Shown here: positions 39,098 through 54,200 of the stretch, in pieces
How the letters are laid out: every line of letters begins with the position of its first letter
Position numbering within the stretch: position 1 is the stretch's first letter
Assembly (NCBI RefSeq): GCF_910589235.1
Contig: NC_060955.1
Coordinates: 13,784,837 to 13,848,836 of the forward strand
Direction of reading: 5' to 3'
DNA length: 64,000 bases
Source of the DNA: Vespa crabro
Taxonomy: Eukaryota > Arthropoda > Insecta > Hymenoptera > Vespidae
The notes under the pieces: model-generated
Told to the model about the DNA's origin: nothing
The model's database searches: none
What the model saw: only the letters and a program-made list of their open reading frames with translations
Position numbers and translations under genes: made by a program

Positions 39098-42000
39098 ATG
39101 TTTAAAAACGCGTTATTATATGATAATTATCGAAAAACGTGTTCGACATACGCGAATTTCGGTATATACGAAGTTAAAATCGTGAAACCTTTAATAATAC
39201 TCGTGCCCCAGTTTGAAGAAAGTTACCAGTCGATTCAGAACATTGCATTTCATAAGATCAAACATCTATTTTATCTTTGGAATTGACGTTTTAACCTTGT
39301 TTCACATCGTATATACGATTTTTCGCTCATATAAGCGTATCGTCGAAAAACGAAATGTTGAAATCTCGTTCAATTTCATTGATTTTATATTCTATCGATG
39401 CAGAGCAAAGAATATAACAAGAATATGACGTTTTTACTATGTTTATATACGCGTTCACATATGATAATTAACGAAAAACGTAATCGGCATACGCGAATTT
39501 CAGTATATGCGAAGTAAAAATCGTGAAATCTTTAATAATACTCGTGCCACAGTTTGAAAAATGTTACCAATCGATTCAGAACATTGCATTTCATATGATC
39601 AAACATCTATTTTTATATTGAAATCAAAGTTTTTAACATTGTTTCATATCGTATAAACGATATTTCGCTCATATAAGCGTATCGTCGAAAAACGAAAAGT
39701 TGAAACCTCGTTCAATTTCATTGATTTTATATTCTATTGATACAGAATAAAGAATATAACATGAACATAACGTTTTTACTATGTTAAAATACTCGTTTTC
39801 ATATGATAATTATCGATAAACTTAATCAACATACGCGAATTTCGGTATATGCGAAGTTAAAATCGTGAAATCTTTAATAATACTTATGCCACAGTTTGAA
39901 AAATGTTACCAATCGATTCAGAACATTGCATTTCATATGATCAAACATCTATTTTTATATTTGAATCACAGTTATTAACACTGTTTCATATCGTATATAC
40001 GATTTTTCGCTCATATAAGCGTATCGTCGAAAAACGAAATGTTGAAATCTCGTTCAATTTCATTGATTTTATATTCTATCGATGCAGAGCAAAGAATATA
40101 ACAAGAATATGACGTTTTTACTATGTTTAAATACGCGTTCACATATGATAATTATCGAAAAACGTAATCGGCATACGCGAATTTCAGTATATGCGAAGTT
40201 AAAATCGAGAAATCTTTAATAATACTCATGCCACAGTTTGAAAAATATTACCAATCGAATCAGAACATTGCATTTCATAAGATCAAACATCTATTTTATT
40301 TTGGAATCGTCGTTATAACCTTGTTTCATATGTTATATACGATTATTAGCTCATAAAGAAGTATCGTAGAAAAGCGAAATTTGAATTCTCAACAAATTTC
40401 AATGCATTTATATTCTATCGACGCAGAATACATATTGGAACAAGAATATAAGTTTGTAGCTATGTGTTAATACGAGTTTCAACATGAATATTGTCGAAAA
40501 ATAAGAACGACACATGCGAATTTCGAGAATTGCGGAGATGAAATCGTGAAAACATTGAAATTACTTGTTCCACCGTTTGAAAAATGTCACCAATCAATTC
40601 GGACATTGTATTTCTGAAGATCAAACATCTATTTAATCTTGGAATCGACGTTTTAACCTTGTTTCATATCGTATATACAATTTTTCGTTCATAATGGCGT
40701 ACCATCGTAATACGAAATATTGAAATCTCATTCAAATTCAATGAGTTTATATTCTCTCGACGCAGAATAAAGAATATAACATGAATGTAACGTTTTTACT
40801 ATGTTTAAAAACGCGTTATTATATGATAATTATCGAAAAACGTGTTCGACATACGCGAATTTCGGTATATACGAAGTTAAAATCGTGAAACCTTTAATAA
40901 TACTCGTGCCCCAGTTTGAAGAAAGTTAACAGTCGATTCAGAACATTGCATTTCATAAGATCAAACATCTATTTTATCTTTGGAATTGACGTTTTAACAT
41001 TGTTTCACATCGTATATACGATTTTTCGCTCATATAAGCGTATCGTCGAAAAACGAAATGTTGAAATCTCGTTCAATTTCATTGATTTTATATTCTATCG
41101 ATGCAGAGCAAAGAATATAACAAGAATATGACGTTTTTACTATGTTTATATGCGCGTTCACATATGATAATTATCGAAAAACGTAATCGGCATACGCGAA
41201 TTTCAGTATATGCGAAGTAAAAATCGTGAAATCTTTAATAATACTCGTGCCACAGTTTGAAAAATGTTACCAATCGATTCAGAACATTGCATTTCATATG
41301 ATCAAACATCTATTTTTATATTGAAATCAAAGTTTTTAACATTGTTTCATATCGTATAAACGATTTTTCGCTCATATAAGCGTATCGTCGAAAAACGAAA
41401 AGTTGAAACCTCGTTCAATTTCATTGATTTTATATTCTATTGATACAGAATAAAGAATATAACATGAACATAACGTTTTTACTATGTTAAAATACTCGTT
41501 TTCATATGATAATTATCGATAAACTTAATCAACATACGCGAATTTCGGTATATGCGAAGTTAAAATCGTGAAATCTTTAATAATACTTATGCCACAGTTT
41601 GAAAAATGTTACCAATCGATTCAGAACATTGCATTTCATATGATCAAACATCTATTTTTATATTTGAATCACAGTTATTAACACTGTTTCATATCGTATA
41701 TACGATTTTTCGCTCATATAAGCGTATCGTCGAAAAACGAAATGTTGAAATCTCGTTCAATTTCATTGATTTTATATTCTATCGATGCAGAGCAAAGAAT
41801 ATAACAAGAATATGACGTTTTTACTATGTTTAAATACGCGTTCACATATGATAATTATCGAAAAACGTAATCGGCATACGCGAATTTCAGTATATGCGAA
41901 GTTAAAATCGAGAAATCTTTAATAATACTCATGCCACAGTTTGAAAAATATTACCAATCGAATCAGAACATTGCATTTCATAAGATCAAACATCTATTTT

Positions 42001-45000
42001 ATTTTGGAATCGTCGTTATAACCTTGTTTCATATGTTATATACGATTATTAGCTCATAAAGAAGTATCGTAGAAAAGCGAAATTTGAATTCTCAACAAAT
42101 TTCAATGCATTTATATTCTATCGACGCAGAATACATATTGGAACAAGAATATAAGTTTGTAGCTATGTGTTAATACGAGTTTCAACATGAATATTGTCGA
42201 AAAATAAGAACGACACATGCGAATTTCGAGAATTGCGGAGATGAAATCGTGAAAACATTGAAATTACTTGTTCCACCGTTTGAAAAATGTCACCAATCAA
42301 TTCGGACATTGTATTTCTGAAGATCAAACATCTATTTAATCTTGGAATCGACGTTTTAACCTTGTTTCATATCGTATATACAATTTTTCGTTCATAATGG
42401 CGTACCATCGTAATACGAAATATTGAAATCTCATTCAAATTCAATGAGTTTATATTCTCTCGACGCAGAATAAAGAATATAACATGAATGTAACGTTTTT
42501 ACTATGTTCAAAAACGTGTTATTATATGATAATTATCGAAAAGCGTGTTCGACATACGCGAATTTCGGTATATACGAAGTTAAAATCGTGAAACCTTTAA
42601 TAATACTCGTGCCCCAGTTTGAAGAAAGTTACCAGTCGATTCAGAACATTGCATTTCATAAGATCAAACATCTATTTTATCTTTGGAATTGACGTTTTAA
42701 CCTTGTTTCACATCGTATATACGATTTTTCGCTCATATAAGCGTATTGTTGAAAAACGAAATGTTGAAATCTCGTTCAATTTCATTGATTTTATATTCTA
42801 TCGATGCAGAGCAAAGAATATAACAAGAATATGACGTTTTTACTATGTTTATATACGCGTTCACATATGATAATTAACGAAAAACGTAATCGGCATACGC
42901 GAATTTCAGTATATGCGAAGTAAAAATCGTGAAATCTTTAATAATACTCGTGCCACAGTTTGAAAAATGTTACCAATCGATTCAGAACATTGCATTTCAT
43001 ATGATCAAACATCTATTTTTATATTGAAATCAAAGTTTTTAACATTGTTTCATATCGTATAAACGATTTTTCGCTCATATAAGCGTATCGTCGAAAAACG
43101 AAAAGTTGAAACCTCGTTCAATTTCATTGATTTTATATTCTATTGATACAGAATAAAGAATATAACATGAACATAACGTTTTTACTATGTTAAAATACTC
43201 GTTTTCATATGATAATTATCGATAAACTTAATCAACATACGCGAATTTCGGTATATGCGAAGTTAAAATCGTGAAATCTTTAATAATACTTGTGCCACAG
43301 TTTGAAAAATGTTACCAATCGATTCAGAACATTGCATTTCATATGATCAAACATCTATTTTTATATTTGAATCACAGTTATTAACACTGTTTCATATCGT
43401 ATATACGATTTTTCGCTCATATAAGCGTATCGTCGAAAAACGAAATGTTGAAATCTCGTTCAATTTCATTGATTTTATATTCTATCGATGCAGAGCAAAG
43501 AATATAACAAGAATATGACGTTTTTACTATGTTTATATACGCGTTCACATATGATAATTAACGAAAAACGTAATCGGCATACGCGAATTTCAGTATATGC
43601 GAAGTAAAAATCGTGAAATCTTTAATAATACTCGTGCCACAGTTTGAAAAATGTTACCAATCGATTCAGAACATTGCATTTCATATGATCAAACATCTAT
43701 TTTTATATTGAAATCAAAGTTTTTAACACTGTTTCATATCGTATATACGATTTTTCGCTCATATAAGCGTATCGTCGAAAAACGAAAAGTTGAAACCTCG
43801 TTCAATTTCATTGATTTTATATTCTATTGATACAGAATAAAGAATATAACATGAACATAACGTTTTTACTATGTTAAAATACTCGTTTTCATATGATAAT
43901 TATCGATAAACTTAATCAACATACGCGAATTTCGGTATATGCGAAGTTAAAATCGTGAAATCTTTAATAATACTTGTGCCACAGTTTGAAAAATGTTACC
44001 AATCGATTCAGAACATTGCATTTCATATGATCAAACATCTATTTTTATATTTGAATCACAGTTATTAACACTGTTTCATATCGTATATACGATTTTTCGC
44101 TCATATAAGCGTATCGTCGAAAAACGAAATGTTGAAATCTCGTTCAATTTCATTGATTTTATATTCTATCGATGCAGAGCAAAGAATATAACAAGAATAT
44201 GACGTTTTTACTATGTTTAAATACGCGTTCACATATGATAATTATCGAAAAACGTAATCGGCATACGCGAATTTCAGTATATGCGAAGTTAAAATCGAGA
44301 AATCTTTAATAATACTCATGCCACAGTTTGAAAAATATTACCAATCGAATCAGAACATTGCATTTCATATGATCAAACATCTATTTTTATATTTGAATCA
44401 CAGTTATTAACACTGTTTCATATCGTATATACGATTTTTCGCTCATATAAGCGTATCGTCGAAAAACGAAATGTTGAAATCTCGTTCAATTTCATTGATT
44501 TTATATTCTATCGATGCAGAGCAAAGAATATAACAAGAATATGACGTTTTTACTATGTTTAAATACGCGTTCACATATGATAATTATCGAAAAACGTAAT
44601 CGGCATACGCTAATTTCAGTATATGCGAAGTTAAAATCGAGAAATCTTTAATAATACTCATGCCACAGTTTGAAAAATATTACCAATCGAATCAGAACAT
44701 TGCATTTCATAAGATCAAACATCTATTTTATTTTGGAATCGTCGTTATAACCTTGTTTCATATGTTATATACGATTATTAGCTCATAAAGAAGTATCGTA
44801 GAAAAGCGAAATTTGAATTCTCAACAAATTTCAATGCATTTATATTCTATCGACGCAGAATACATATTGGAACAAGAATATAAGTTTGTAGCTATGTGTT
44901 AATACGAGTTTCAACATGAATATTGTCGAAAAATAAGAACGACACATGCGAATTTCGAGAATTGCGGAGATGAAATCGTGAAAACATTGAAATTACTTGT

Positions 45001-45232
45001 TCCACCGTTTGAAAAATGTCACCAATCAATTCGGACATTGTATTTCTGAAGATCAAACATCTATTTAATCTTGGAATCGACGTTTTAACCTTGTTTCATA
45101 TCGTATATACAATTTTTCGTTCATAATGGCGTACCATCGTAATACGAAATATTGAAATCTCATTCAAATTCAATGAGTTTATATTCTCTCGACGCAGAAT
45201 AAAGAATATAACATGAATGTAACGTTTTTACT
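39098..45232 (+). repeat. 6135-bp superrepeat (18 monomers), copy 2
   Basis: It consists of 5-mer (39098-40800), 5-mer (40801-42503) and 8-mer (42504-45232). By eye I find only about six substitutions relative to copy 1, for example AAAAGCG near 42540, ACGCTAATT near 44608 and a short changed patch near 43728-43746. That implies about 99.9% identity and a very recent duplication. Confidence 0.93.
42504..45232 (+). repeat. 8-mer HOR A-B-C-B-C-(D/C)-D-E, copy 2 (2729 bp)
   Basis: Monomers start at 42504, 42845, 43187, 43529, 43871, 44213, 44555 and 44894. The D/C hybrid at 44213-44554 has the same switch point as the one at 38078, so the 8-mer was formed before the 6135-bp duplication. Confidence 0.92.
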
Positions 45233-46935
45233 ATGTTTAAAAACGCGTTATTATATGATAATTATCGAAAAACGTGTTCGACATACGCGAATTTCGGTAT
45301 ATACGAAGTTAAAATCGTGAAACCTTTAATAATACTCGTGCCCCAGTTTGAAGAAAGTTACCAGTCGATTCAGAACATTGCATTTCATAAGATCAAACAT
45401 CTATTTTATCTTTGGAATTGACGTTTTAACATTGTTTCACATCGTATATACGATTTTTCGCTCATATAAGCGTATCGTCGAAAAACGAAATGTTGAAATC
45501 TCGTTCAATTTCATTGATTTTATATTCTATCGATGCAGAGCAAAGAATATAACAAGAATATGACGTTTTTACTATGTTTATATGCGCGTTCACATATGAT
45601 AATTATCGAAAAACGTAATCGGCATACGCGAATTTCAGTATATGCGAAGTAAAAATCGTGAAATCTTTAATAATACTCGTGCCACAGTTTGAAAAATGTT
45701 ACCAATCGATTCAGGACATTGCATTTCATATGATCAAACATCTATTTTTATATTGAAATCAAAGTTTTTAACATTGTTTCATATCGTATAAACGATTTTT
45801 CGCTCATATAAGCGTATCGTCGAAAAACGAAAAGTTGAAACCTCGTTCAATTTCATTGATTTTATATTCTATTGATACAGAATAAAGAATATAACATGAA
45901 CATAACGTTTTTACTATGTTAAAATACTCGTTTTCATATGATAATTATCGATAAACTTAATCAACATACGCGAATTTCGGTATATGCGAAGTTAAAATCG
46001 TGAAATCTTTAATAATACTTATGCCACAGTTTGAAAAATGTTACCAATCGATTCAGAACATTGCATTTCATATGATCAAACATCTATTTTTATATTTGAA
46101 TCACAGTTATTAACACTGTTTCATATCGTATATACGATTTTTCGCTCATATAAGCGTATCGTCGAAATACGAAATGTTGAAATCTCGTTCAATTTCATTT
46201 ATTTTATATTCTATCGATGCAGAGCAAAGAATATAACAAGAATATGACGTTTTTACTATGTTTAAATACGCGTTCACATATGATAATTATCGAAAAACGT
46301 AATCGGCATACGCGAATTTCAGTATATGCGAAGTTAAAATCGAGAAATCTTTAATAATACTCATGCCACAGTTTGAAAAATATTACCAATCGAATCAGAA
46401 CATTGCATTTCATAAGATCAAACATCTATTTTATTTTGGAATCGTCGTTATAACCTTGTTTCATATGTTATATACGATTATTAGCTCATAAAGAAGTATC
46501 GTAGAAAAGCGAAATTTGAATTCTCAACAAATTTCAATGCATTTATATTCTATCGACGCAGAATACATATTGGTACAAGAATATAAGTTTGTAGCTATGT
46601 GTTAATACGAGTTTCAACATGAATATTGTCGAAAAATAAGAAAGACACAAGCGAATTTCGAGAATTGCGGAGATGAAATCGTGAAAACATTGAAATTACT
46701 TGTTCCACCGTTTGAAAAATGTCACCAATCAATTCGGACATTGTATTTCTGAAGATCAAACATCTATTTAATCTTGGAATCGACGTTTTAACCTTGTTTC
46801 ATATCGTATATACAATTTTTCGTTCATAATAGCGTACCATCGTAATACGAAATATTGAAATCTCATTCAAATTCAATTAGTTTATATTCTCTCGACGCAG
46901 AATGAAGAATATAACATGAATGTAACGTTTTTACT
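45233..46935 (+). repeat. 5-mer HOR A-B-C-D-E (1703 bp)
   Basis: It carries AACATTGTTTCAC near 45428 and TATATGCGCG near 45584, so it resembles the second 5-mer of each 6135-bp block rather than the first. It lacks their GTTAACAG change. It has several private substitutions, such as GAAATACG near 46164, TTGGTACAAG near 46570 and AAGAAAGACACAAG near 46638. These may reflect its place at a domain border. Confidence 0.91.
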
Positions 46936-48294
46936 ATGTTTAAAAACGCGTTATTATATGATAATTATCGAAAAACGTGTTCGACATACGAGAATTTCGG
47001 TATATACGAAGTTAAAATCGTGAAATCTTTAATAATACTTATGCCACAGTTTGAAAAATGTTACCAATCGTTTCAGAACATTGCATTTCATAAGATCAAA
47101 CATCTGTTTTATATTGATATCAAAGATTTTAACATTGTTTCATATCGTATATACGATTTTTCGCTCATATACGCTAATCGTCGAAATAAGAAAAGTTGAA
47201 ACCTCGTTCAATTTCATTGATTTTATATTCTATTCATATAGAATAAAGAATATTACATGAATATAACGTTTTTATTATGTTTAAATACGCGTTTTCATAT
47301 GATAATTATCGATAAACTTAATCGATAACGCGAATTTCGGTATAAGCGAAATTAAAATCGTGAAATATTTAATAATACTTGTGCCACAGTTTGAAAAATG
47401 TTACCAATCGATTCAGAACATTGCATTTCATAGGATCAAACATCTGTTTTATATTGAAATCAAAGATATTAACATTGTTTCATATCGTATATACCATTTT
47501 TCGCTCATATACGCGTATCGTCGAAAAACGAAAAGTTGAAATCTCGTTCAATTTCATTGATTTTATATTCTATTGATGCAGAGCAAAGAATATAACAAGA
47601 ATATAACGTTTTTACTATGTTTAGATACGCGTTCACATATGATAATTATCGAAAAACGTAATCGGCATACGCGATTTTCAGTATATGCGAAGTTAAAATC
47701 GAGAAATCTTTAATAATACTCATGCCACAGTTTGAAAAATATTACCAATCGAATCAGAACATTGCATTTCATAAGATCAAACATCTATTTTATTTTGGAA
47801 TCGTCGTTATAACCTTGTTTCATATGTTATATACGATTATTAGCTCATAAAGAAGTATCGTCGAAAAGCGAAATTTGAATTCTCAACAAATTTCAATGCA
47901 TTTATATTCTATCGACGCAGAATTCATATTGGAACAAGAATATAAGTTTGTAGCTATGTGTAAATACGAGTTTCAACATGAATATTGTCGAAAAATAAGA
48001 TCGACACATGCGAATTTCGAGAATTGCGGAGATGAAATCGTGAAAACATTGAAATTACTTGTTCCACCGTTTGAAAAATGTCACCAATCAATTCGGACAT
48101 TGTATTTCTGAAGATCAAACATCTATTTAATCTTGGAATCGACGTTTTAACCTTGTTTCATATCGTATATACAATTTTTCGTTCATAATGGCGTACCATC
48201 GTAATACGAAATATTGAAATCTCATTCAAATTCAATGAGTTTATATTCTCTCGACGCAGAATAAAGAATATAAAATGAATGTAACGTTTTTACT
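46936..48294 (+). repeat. 4-mer HOR A'-F-D-E (1359 bp), isolated copy
   Basis: Monomers start at 46936 (A'), 47277 (F), 47617 (D) and 47956 (E). It is the only F-containing unit right of 21 kb and separates the 5-mer domain from the 3-mer domain. It lacks the AAAATTTTACC, CCTCGATC and TTATTACG markers of the 4-mers at 9838 and 16975, so it comes from another lineage of the same HOR. The preceding E (ending 46935) has TCAATTAG and AATGAAG variants. Confidence 0.9.
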
Positions 48295-51200
48295 ATGTTT
48301 AAAAACGCGTTATTATATGATAATTATCGAAAAACGTGTTCGACATACGCGAATTTCGGTATATACGAAGTTAAAATCGTGAAACCTTTAATAATACTCG
48401 TGCCCCAGTTTGAAGAAAGTTACCAGTCGATTCAGAACATTGCATTTCATAAGATCAAACATCTATTTTATCTTTGGAATTGACGTTTTAATCTTGTTTC
48501 ACATCGTATATACGATTTTTCGCTCATATAAGCGTATCGTCGAAAAACGAAATGTTGAAATCTCGTTCAATTTCATTGATTTTATATTCTATCGATGCAG
48601 AGCAAAGAATATAACAAGAATATGACGTTTTTACTATGTTTAAATACGCGTTCACATATGATAATTATCGAAAAACGTAATCGGCATACGCGAATTTCAG
48701 TATATGCGAAGTTAAAATCGAGAAATCTTTAATAATACTCATGCCACAGTTTGAAAAATATTACCAATCGAATCAGAACATTGCATTTCATAAGATCAAA
48801 CATCTATTTTATTTTGGAATCGTCGTTATAACCTTGTTTCATATGTTATATACGATTATTAGCTCATAAAGAAGTATCGTCGAAAAGCGAAATTTGAATT
48901 CTCAACAAATTTCAATGCATTTATATTCTATCGACGCAGAATTCATATTGGAACAAGAATATAAGTTTGTAGCTATGTGTAAATACGAGTTTCAACATGA
49001 ATATTTTCGAAAAATAAGATCGACACATGCGAATTTCGAGAATTGCGGAGATGAAATCGTGATAACATTGAAATTACTTGTTCCAGCGTTTGAAAAATGT
49101 CACCAATCAATTCGGACATTGTATTTCTGAAGATCAAACATCTATTTAATCTTGGAATCGACGTTTTAACCTTGTTTCATATCGTATATACAATTTTTCG
49201 TTCATAATGGCGTACCATCGTAATACGAAATATTGAAATCTCATTCAAATTCAATGAGTTTATATTCTCTCGACGCAGAATAAAGAATATAACATGAATG
49301 TAACGTTTTTACTATGTTTAAAAACGCGTTATTATATGATAATTATCGAAAAACGTGTTCGACATACGCGAATTTCGGTATATACGAAGTTAAAATCGTG
49401 AAACCTTTAATAATACTCGTGCCCCAGTTTGAAGAAAGTTACCAGTCGATTCAGAACATTGCATTTCATAAGATCAAACATCTATTTTATCTTTGGAATT
49501 GACGTTTTAACCCTGTTTCACATCGTATATACGATTTTTCGCTCATATAAGCGTATCGTCGAAAAACGAAATGTTGAAATCTCGTTCAATTTCATTGATT
49601 TTATATTCTATCGATGCAGAGCAAAGAATATAACAAGAATATAACGTTTTTACTATGTTTAGATACGCGTTCACATATGATAATTATCGAAAAACGTAAT
49701 CGGCATACGCGAATTTCAGTATATGCGAAGTTAAAAACGAGAAATCTTTAATAATACTCATGCCACAGTTTGAAAAATATTACCAATCGAATCAGAACAT
49801 TGCATTTCATAAGATCAAACATCTATTTTATTTTGGAATCGTCGTTATAACCTTGTTTCATATGTTATATACGATTATTAGCTCATAAAGAAGTATCGTC
49901 GAAAAGCGAAATTTGAATTCTCAACAAATTTCAATGCATATATATTCTATCGACGCAGAATTCATATTGGAACAAGAATATAAGTTTGTAGCTATGTGTA
50001 AATACGAGTTTCAACATGAATATTGTCGAAAAATAAGATCGACACATGCGAATTTCGAGAATTGCGGAGATGAAATCGTGAAAACATTGAAATTACTTGT
50101 TCCACCGTTTGAAAAATGTCACCAATCAATTCGGACATTGTATTTCTGAAGATCAAACATCTATTTAATCTTGGAATCGACGTTTTAACCTTGTTTCATA
50201 TCGTATATACAATTTTTCGTTCATAATGGCGTACCATCGTAATACGAAATATTGAAATCTCATTCAAATTCAATGAGTTTATATTCTCTCGACGCAGAAT
50301 AAAGAATATAACATGAATGTAACGTTTTTACTATGTTTAAAAACGCGTTATTATATGATAATTATCGAAAAACGTGTTCGACATACGCGAATTTCGGTAT
50401 ATACGAAGTTAAAATCGTGAAACCTTTAATAATACTCGTGCCCCAGTTTGAAGAAAGTTACCAGTCGATTCAGAACATTGCATTTCATAAGATCAAACAT
50501 CTATTTTATCTTTGGAATTGACGTTTTAACCCTGTTTCACATCGTATATACGATTTTTCGCTCATATAAGCGTATCGTCGAAAAACGAAATGTTGAAATC
50601 TCGTTCAATTTCATTGATTTTATATTCTATCGATGCAGAGCAAAGAATATAACAAGAATATGACGTTTTTACTATGTTTAAATACGCGTTCACATATGAT
50701 AATTATCGAAAAACGTAATCGGCATACGCGAATTTCAGTATATGCGAAGTTAAAAACGAGAAATCTTTAATAATACTCATGCCACAGTTTGAAAAATATT
50801 ACCAATCGAATCAGAACATTGCATTTCATAAGATCAAACATCTATTTTATTTTGGAATCGTCGTTATAACCTTGTTTCATATGTTATATACGATTATTAG
50901 CTCATAAAGAAGTATCGTCGAAAAGCGAAATTTGAATTCTCAACAAATTTCAATGCATTTATATTCTATCGACGCAGAATTCATATTGGAACAAGAATAT
51001 AAGTTTGTAGCTATGTGTAAATACGAGTTTCAACATGAATATTGTCGAAAAATAAGATCGACACATGCGAATTTCGAGAATTGCGGAGATGAAATCGTGA
51101 AAACATTGAAATTACTTGTTCCACCGTTTGAAAAATGTCACCAATCAATTCGGACATTGTATTTCTGAAGATCAAACATCTATTTAATCTTGGAATCGAC

Positions 51201-54200
51201 GTTATAACCTTGTTTCATATCGTATATACAATTTTTCGTTCATAATGGCGTACCATCGTAATACGAAATATTGAAATCTCATTCAAATTCAATGAGTTTA
51301 TATTCTCTCGACGCAGAATAAAGAATATAACATGAATGTAACGTTTTTACTATGTTTAAAAACGCGTTATTATATGATAATTATCGAAAAACGTGTTCGA
51401 CATACGCGAATTTCGGTATATACGAATTTAAAATCGTGAAACCTTTAATAATACTCGTGCCCCAGTTTGAAGAAAGTTACCAGTCGATTCAGAACATTGC
51501 ATTTCATAAGATCAAACATCTATTTTATCTTTGGAATTGACGTTTTAATCTTGTTTCACATAGTATATACGATTTTTCGCTCATATAAGCGTATCGTCGA
51601 AAAACGAAATGTTGAAATCTCGTTCAATTTCATTGATTTTATATTCTATCGATGCAGAGCAAAGAATATAACAAGAATATAACGTTTTTACTATGTTTAG
51701 ATACGCGTTCACATATGATAATTATCGAAAAACGTAATCGGCATACGCGAATTTCAGTATATGCGAAGTTAAAATCGAGAAATCTTTAATAATACTCATG
51801 CCACAGTTTGAAAAATATTACCAATCGAATCAGAACATTGCATTTCATAAGATCAAACATCTATTTTATTTTGGAATCGTCGTTATAACCTTGTTTCATA
51901 TGTTATATACGATTATTAGCTCATAAAGAAGTATCGTCGAAAAGCGAAATTTGAATTCTCAACAAATTTCAATGCATTTATATTCTATCGACGCAGAATT
52001 CATATTGGAACAAGAATATAAGTTTGTAGCTATGTGTAAATACGAGTTTCAACATGAATATTGTCGAAAAATAAGATCGACACATGCGAATTTCGAGAAT
52101 TGCGGAGATGAAATCGTGAAAACATTGAAATTACTTGTTCCACCGTTTGAAAAATGTCACCAATCAATTCGGACATTGTATTTCTGAAGATCAAACATCT
52201 ATTTAATCTTGGAATCGACGTTTTAACCTTGTTTCATATCGTATATACAATTTTTCGTTCATAATGGCGTACCATCGTAATACGAAATATTGAAATCTCA
52301 TTCAAATTCAATGAGTTTATATTCTCTCGACGCAGAATAAAGAATATAACATGAATGTAACGTTTTTACTATGTTTAAAAACGCGTTATTATATGATAAT
52401 TATCGAAAAACGTGTTCGACATACGCGAATTTCGGTATATACGAATTTAAAATCGTGAAACCTTTAATAATACTCGTGCCCCAGTTTGAAGAAAGTTACC
52501 AGTCGATTCAGAACATTGCATTTCATAAGATCAAACATCTATTTTATCTTTGGAATTGACGTTTTAATCTTGTTTCACATAGTATATACGATTTTTCGCT
52601 CATATAAGCGTATCGTCGAAAAACGAAATGTTGAAATCTCGTTCAATTTCATTGATTTTATATTCTATCGATGCAGAGCAAAGAATATAACAAGAATATA
52701 ACGTTTTTACTATGTTTAGATACGCGTTCACATATGATAATTATCGAAAAACGTAATCGGCATACGCGAATTTCAGTATATGCGAAGTTAAAATCGAGAA
52801 ATCTTTAATAATACTCATGCCACAGTTTGAAAAATATTACCAATCGAATCAGAACATTGCATTTCATAAGATCAAACATCTATTTTATTTTGGAATCGTC
52901 GTTATAACCTTGTTTCATATGTTATATACGATTATTAGCTCATAAAGAAGTATCGTCGAAAAGCGAAATTTGAATTCTCAACAAATTTCAATGCATTTAT
53001 ATTCTATCGACGCAGAATTCATATTGGAACAAGAATATAAGTTTGTAGCTATGTGTAAATACGAGTTTCAACATGAATATTGTCGAAAAATAAGATCGAC
53101 ACATGCGAATTTCGAGAATTGCGGAGATGAAATCGTGAAAACATTGAAATTACTTGTTCCACCGTTTGAAAAATGTCACCAATCAATTCGGACATTGTAT
53201 TTCTGAAGATCAAACATCTATTTAATCTTGGAATCGACGTTTTAACCTTGTTTCATATCGTATAAACAATTTTTCGTTCATAATGGCGTACCATCGTAAT
53301 ACGAAATATTGAAATCTCATTCAAATTCAATGAGTTTATATTCTCTCGACGCAGAATAAAGAATATAACATGAATGTAACGTTTTTACTATGTTTAAAAA
53401 CGCGTTATTATATGATAATTATCGAAAAACGTGTTCGACATACGCGAATTTCGGTATATACGAATTTAAAATCGTGAAACCTTTAATAATACTCGTGCCC
53501 CAGTTTGAAGAAAGTTACCAGTCGATTCAGAACATTGCATTTCATAAGATCAAACATCTATTTTATCTTTGGAATTGACGTTTTAATCTTGTTTCACATC
53601 GTATATACGATTTTTCGCTCATATAAGCGTATCGTCGAAAAACGAAATGTTGAAATCTCGTTCAATTTCATTGATTTTATATTCTATCGATGCAGAGCAA
53701 AGAATATAACAAGAATATGACGTTTTTACTATGTTTAAATACGCGTTCACATATGATAATTATCGAAAAACGTAATCGGCATACGCGAATTTCAGTATAT
53801 GCGAAGTTAAAATCGAGAAATCTTTAATAATACTCATGCCACAGTTTGAAAAATATTACCAATCGAATCAGAACATTGCATTTCATAAGATCAAACATCT
53901 ATTTTATTTTGGAATCGTCGTTATAACCTTGTTTCATATGTTATATACGATTATTAGCTCATAAAGAAGTATCGTCGAAAAGCGAAATTTGAATTCTCAA
54001 CAAATTTCAATGCATTTATATTCTATCGACGCAGAATTCATATTGGAACAAGAATATAAGTTTGTAGCTATGTGTAAATACGAGTTTCAACATGAATATT
54101 GTCGAAAAATAAGATCGACACATGCGAATTTCGAGAATTGCGGAGATGAAATCGTGAAAACATTGAAATTACTTGTTCCACCGTTTGAAAAATGTCACCA

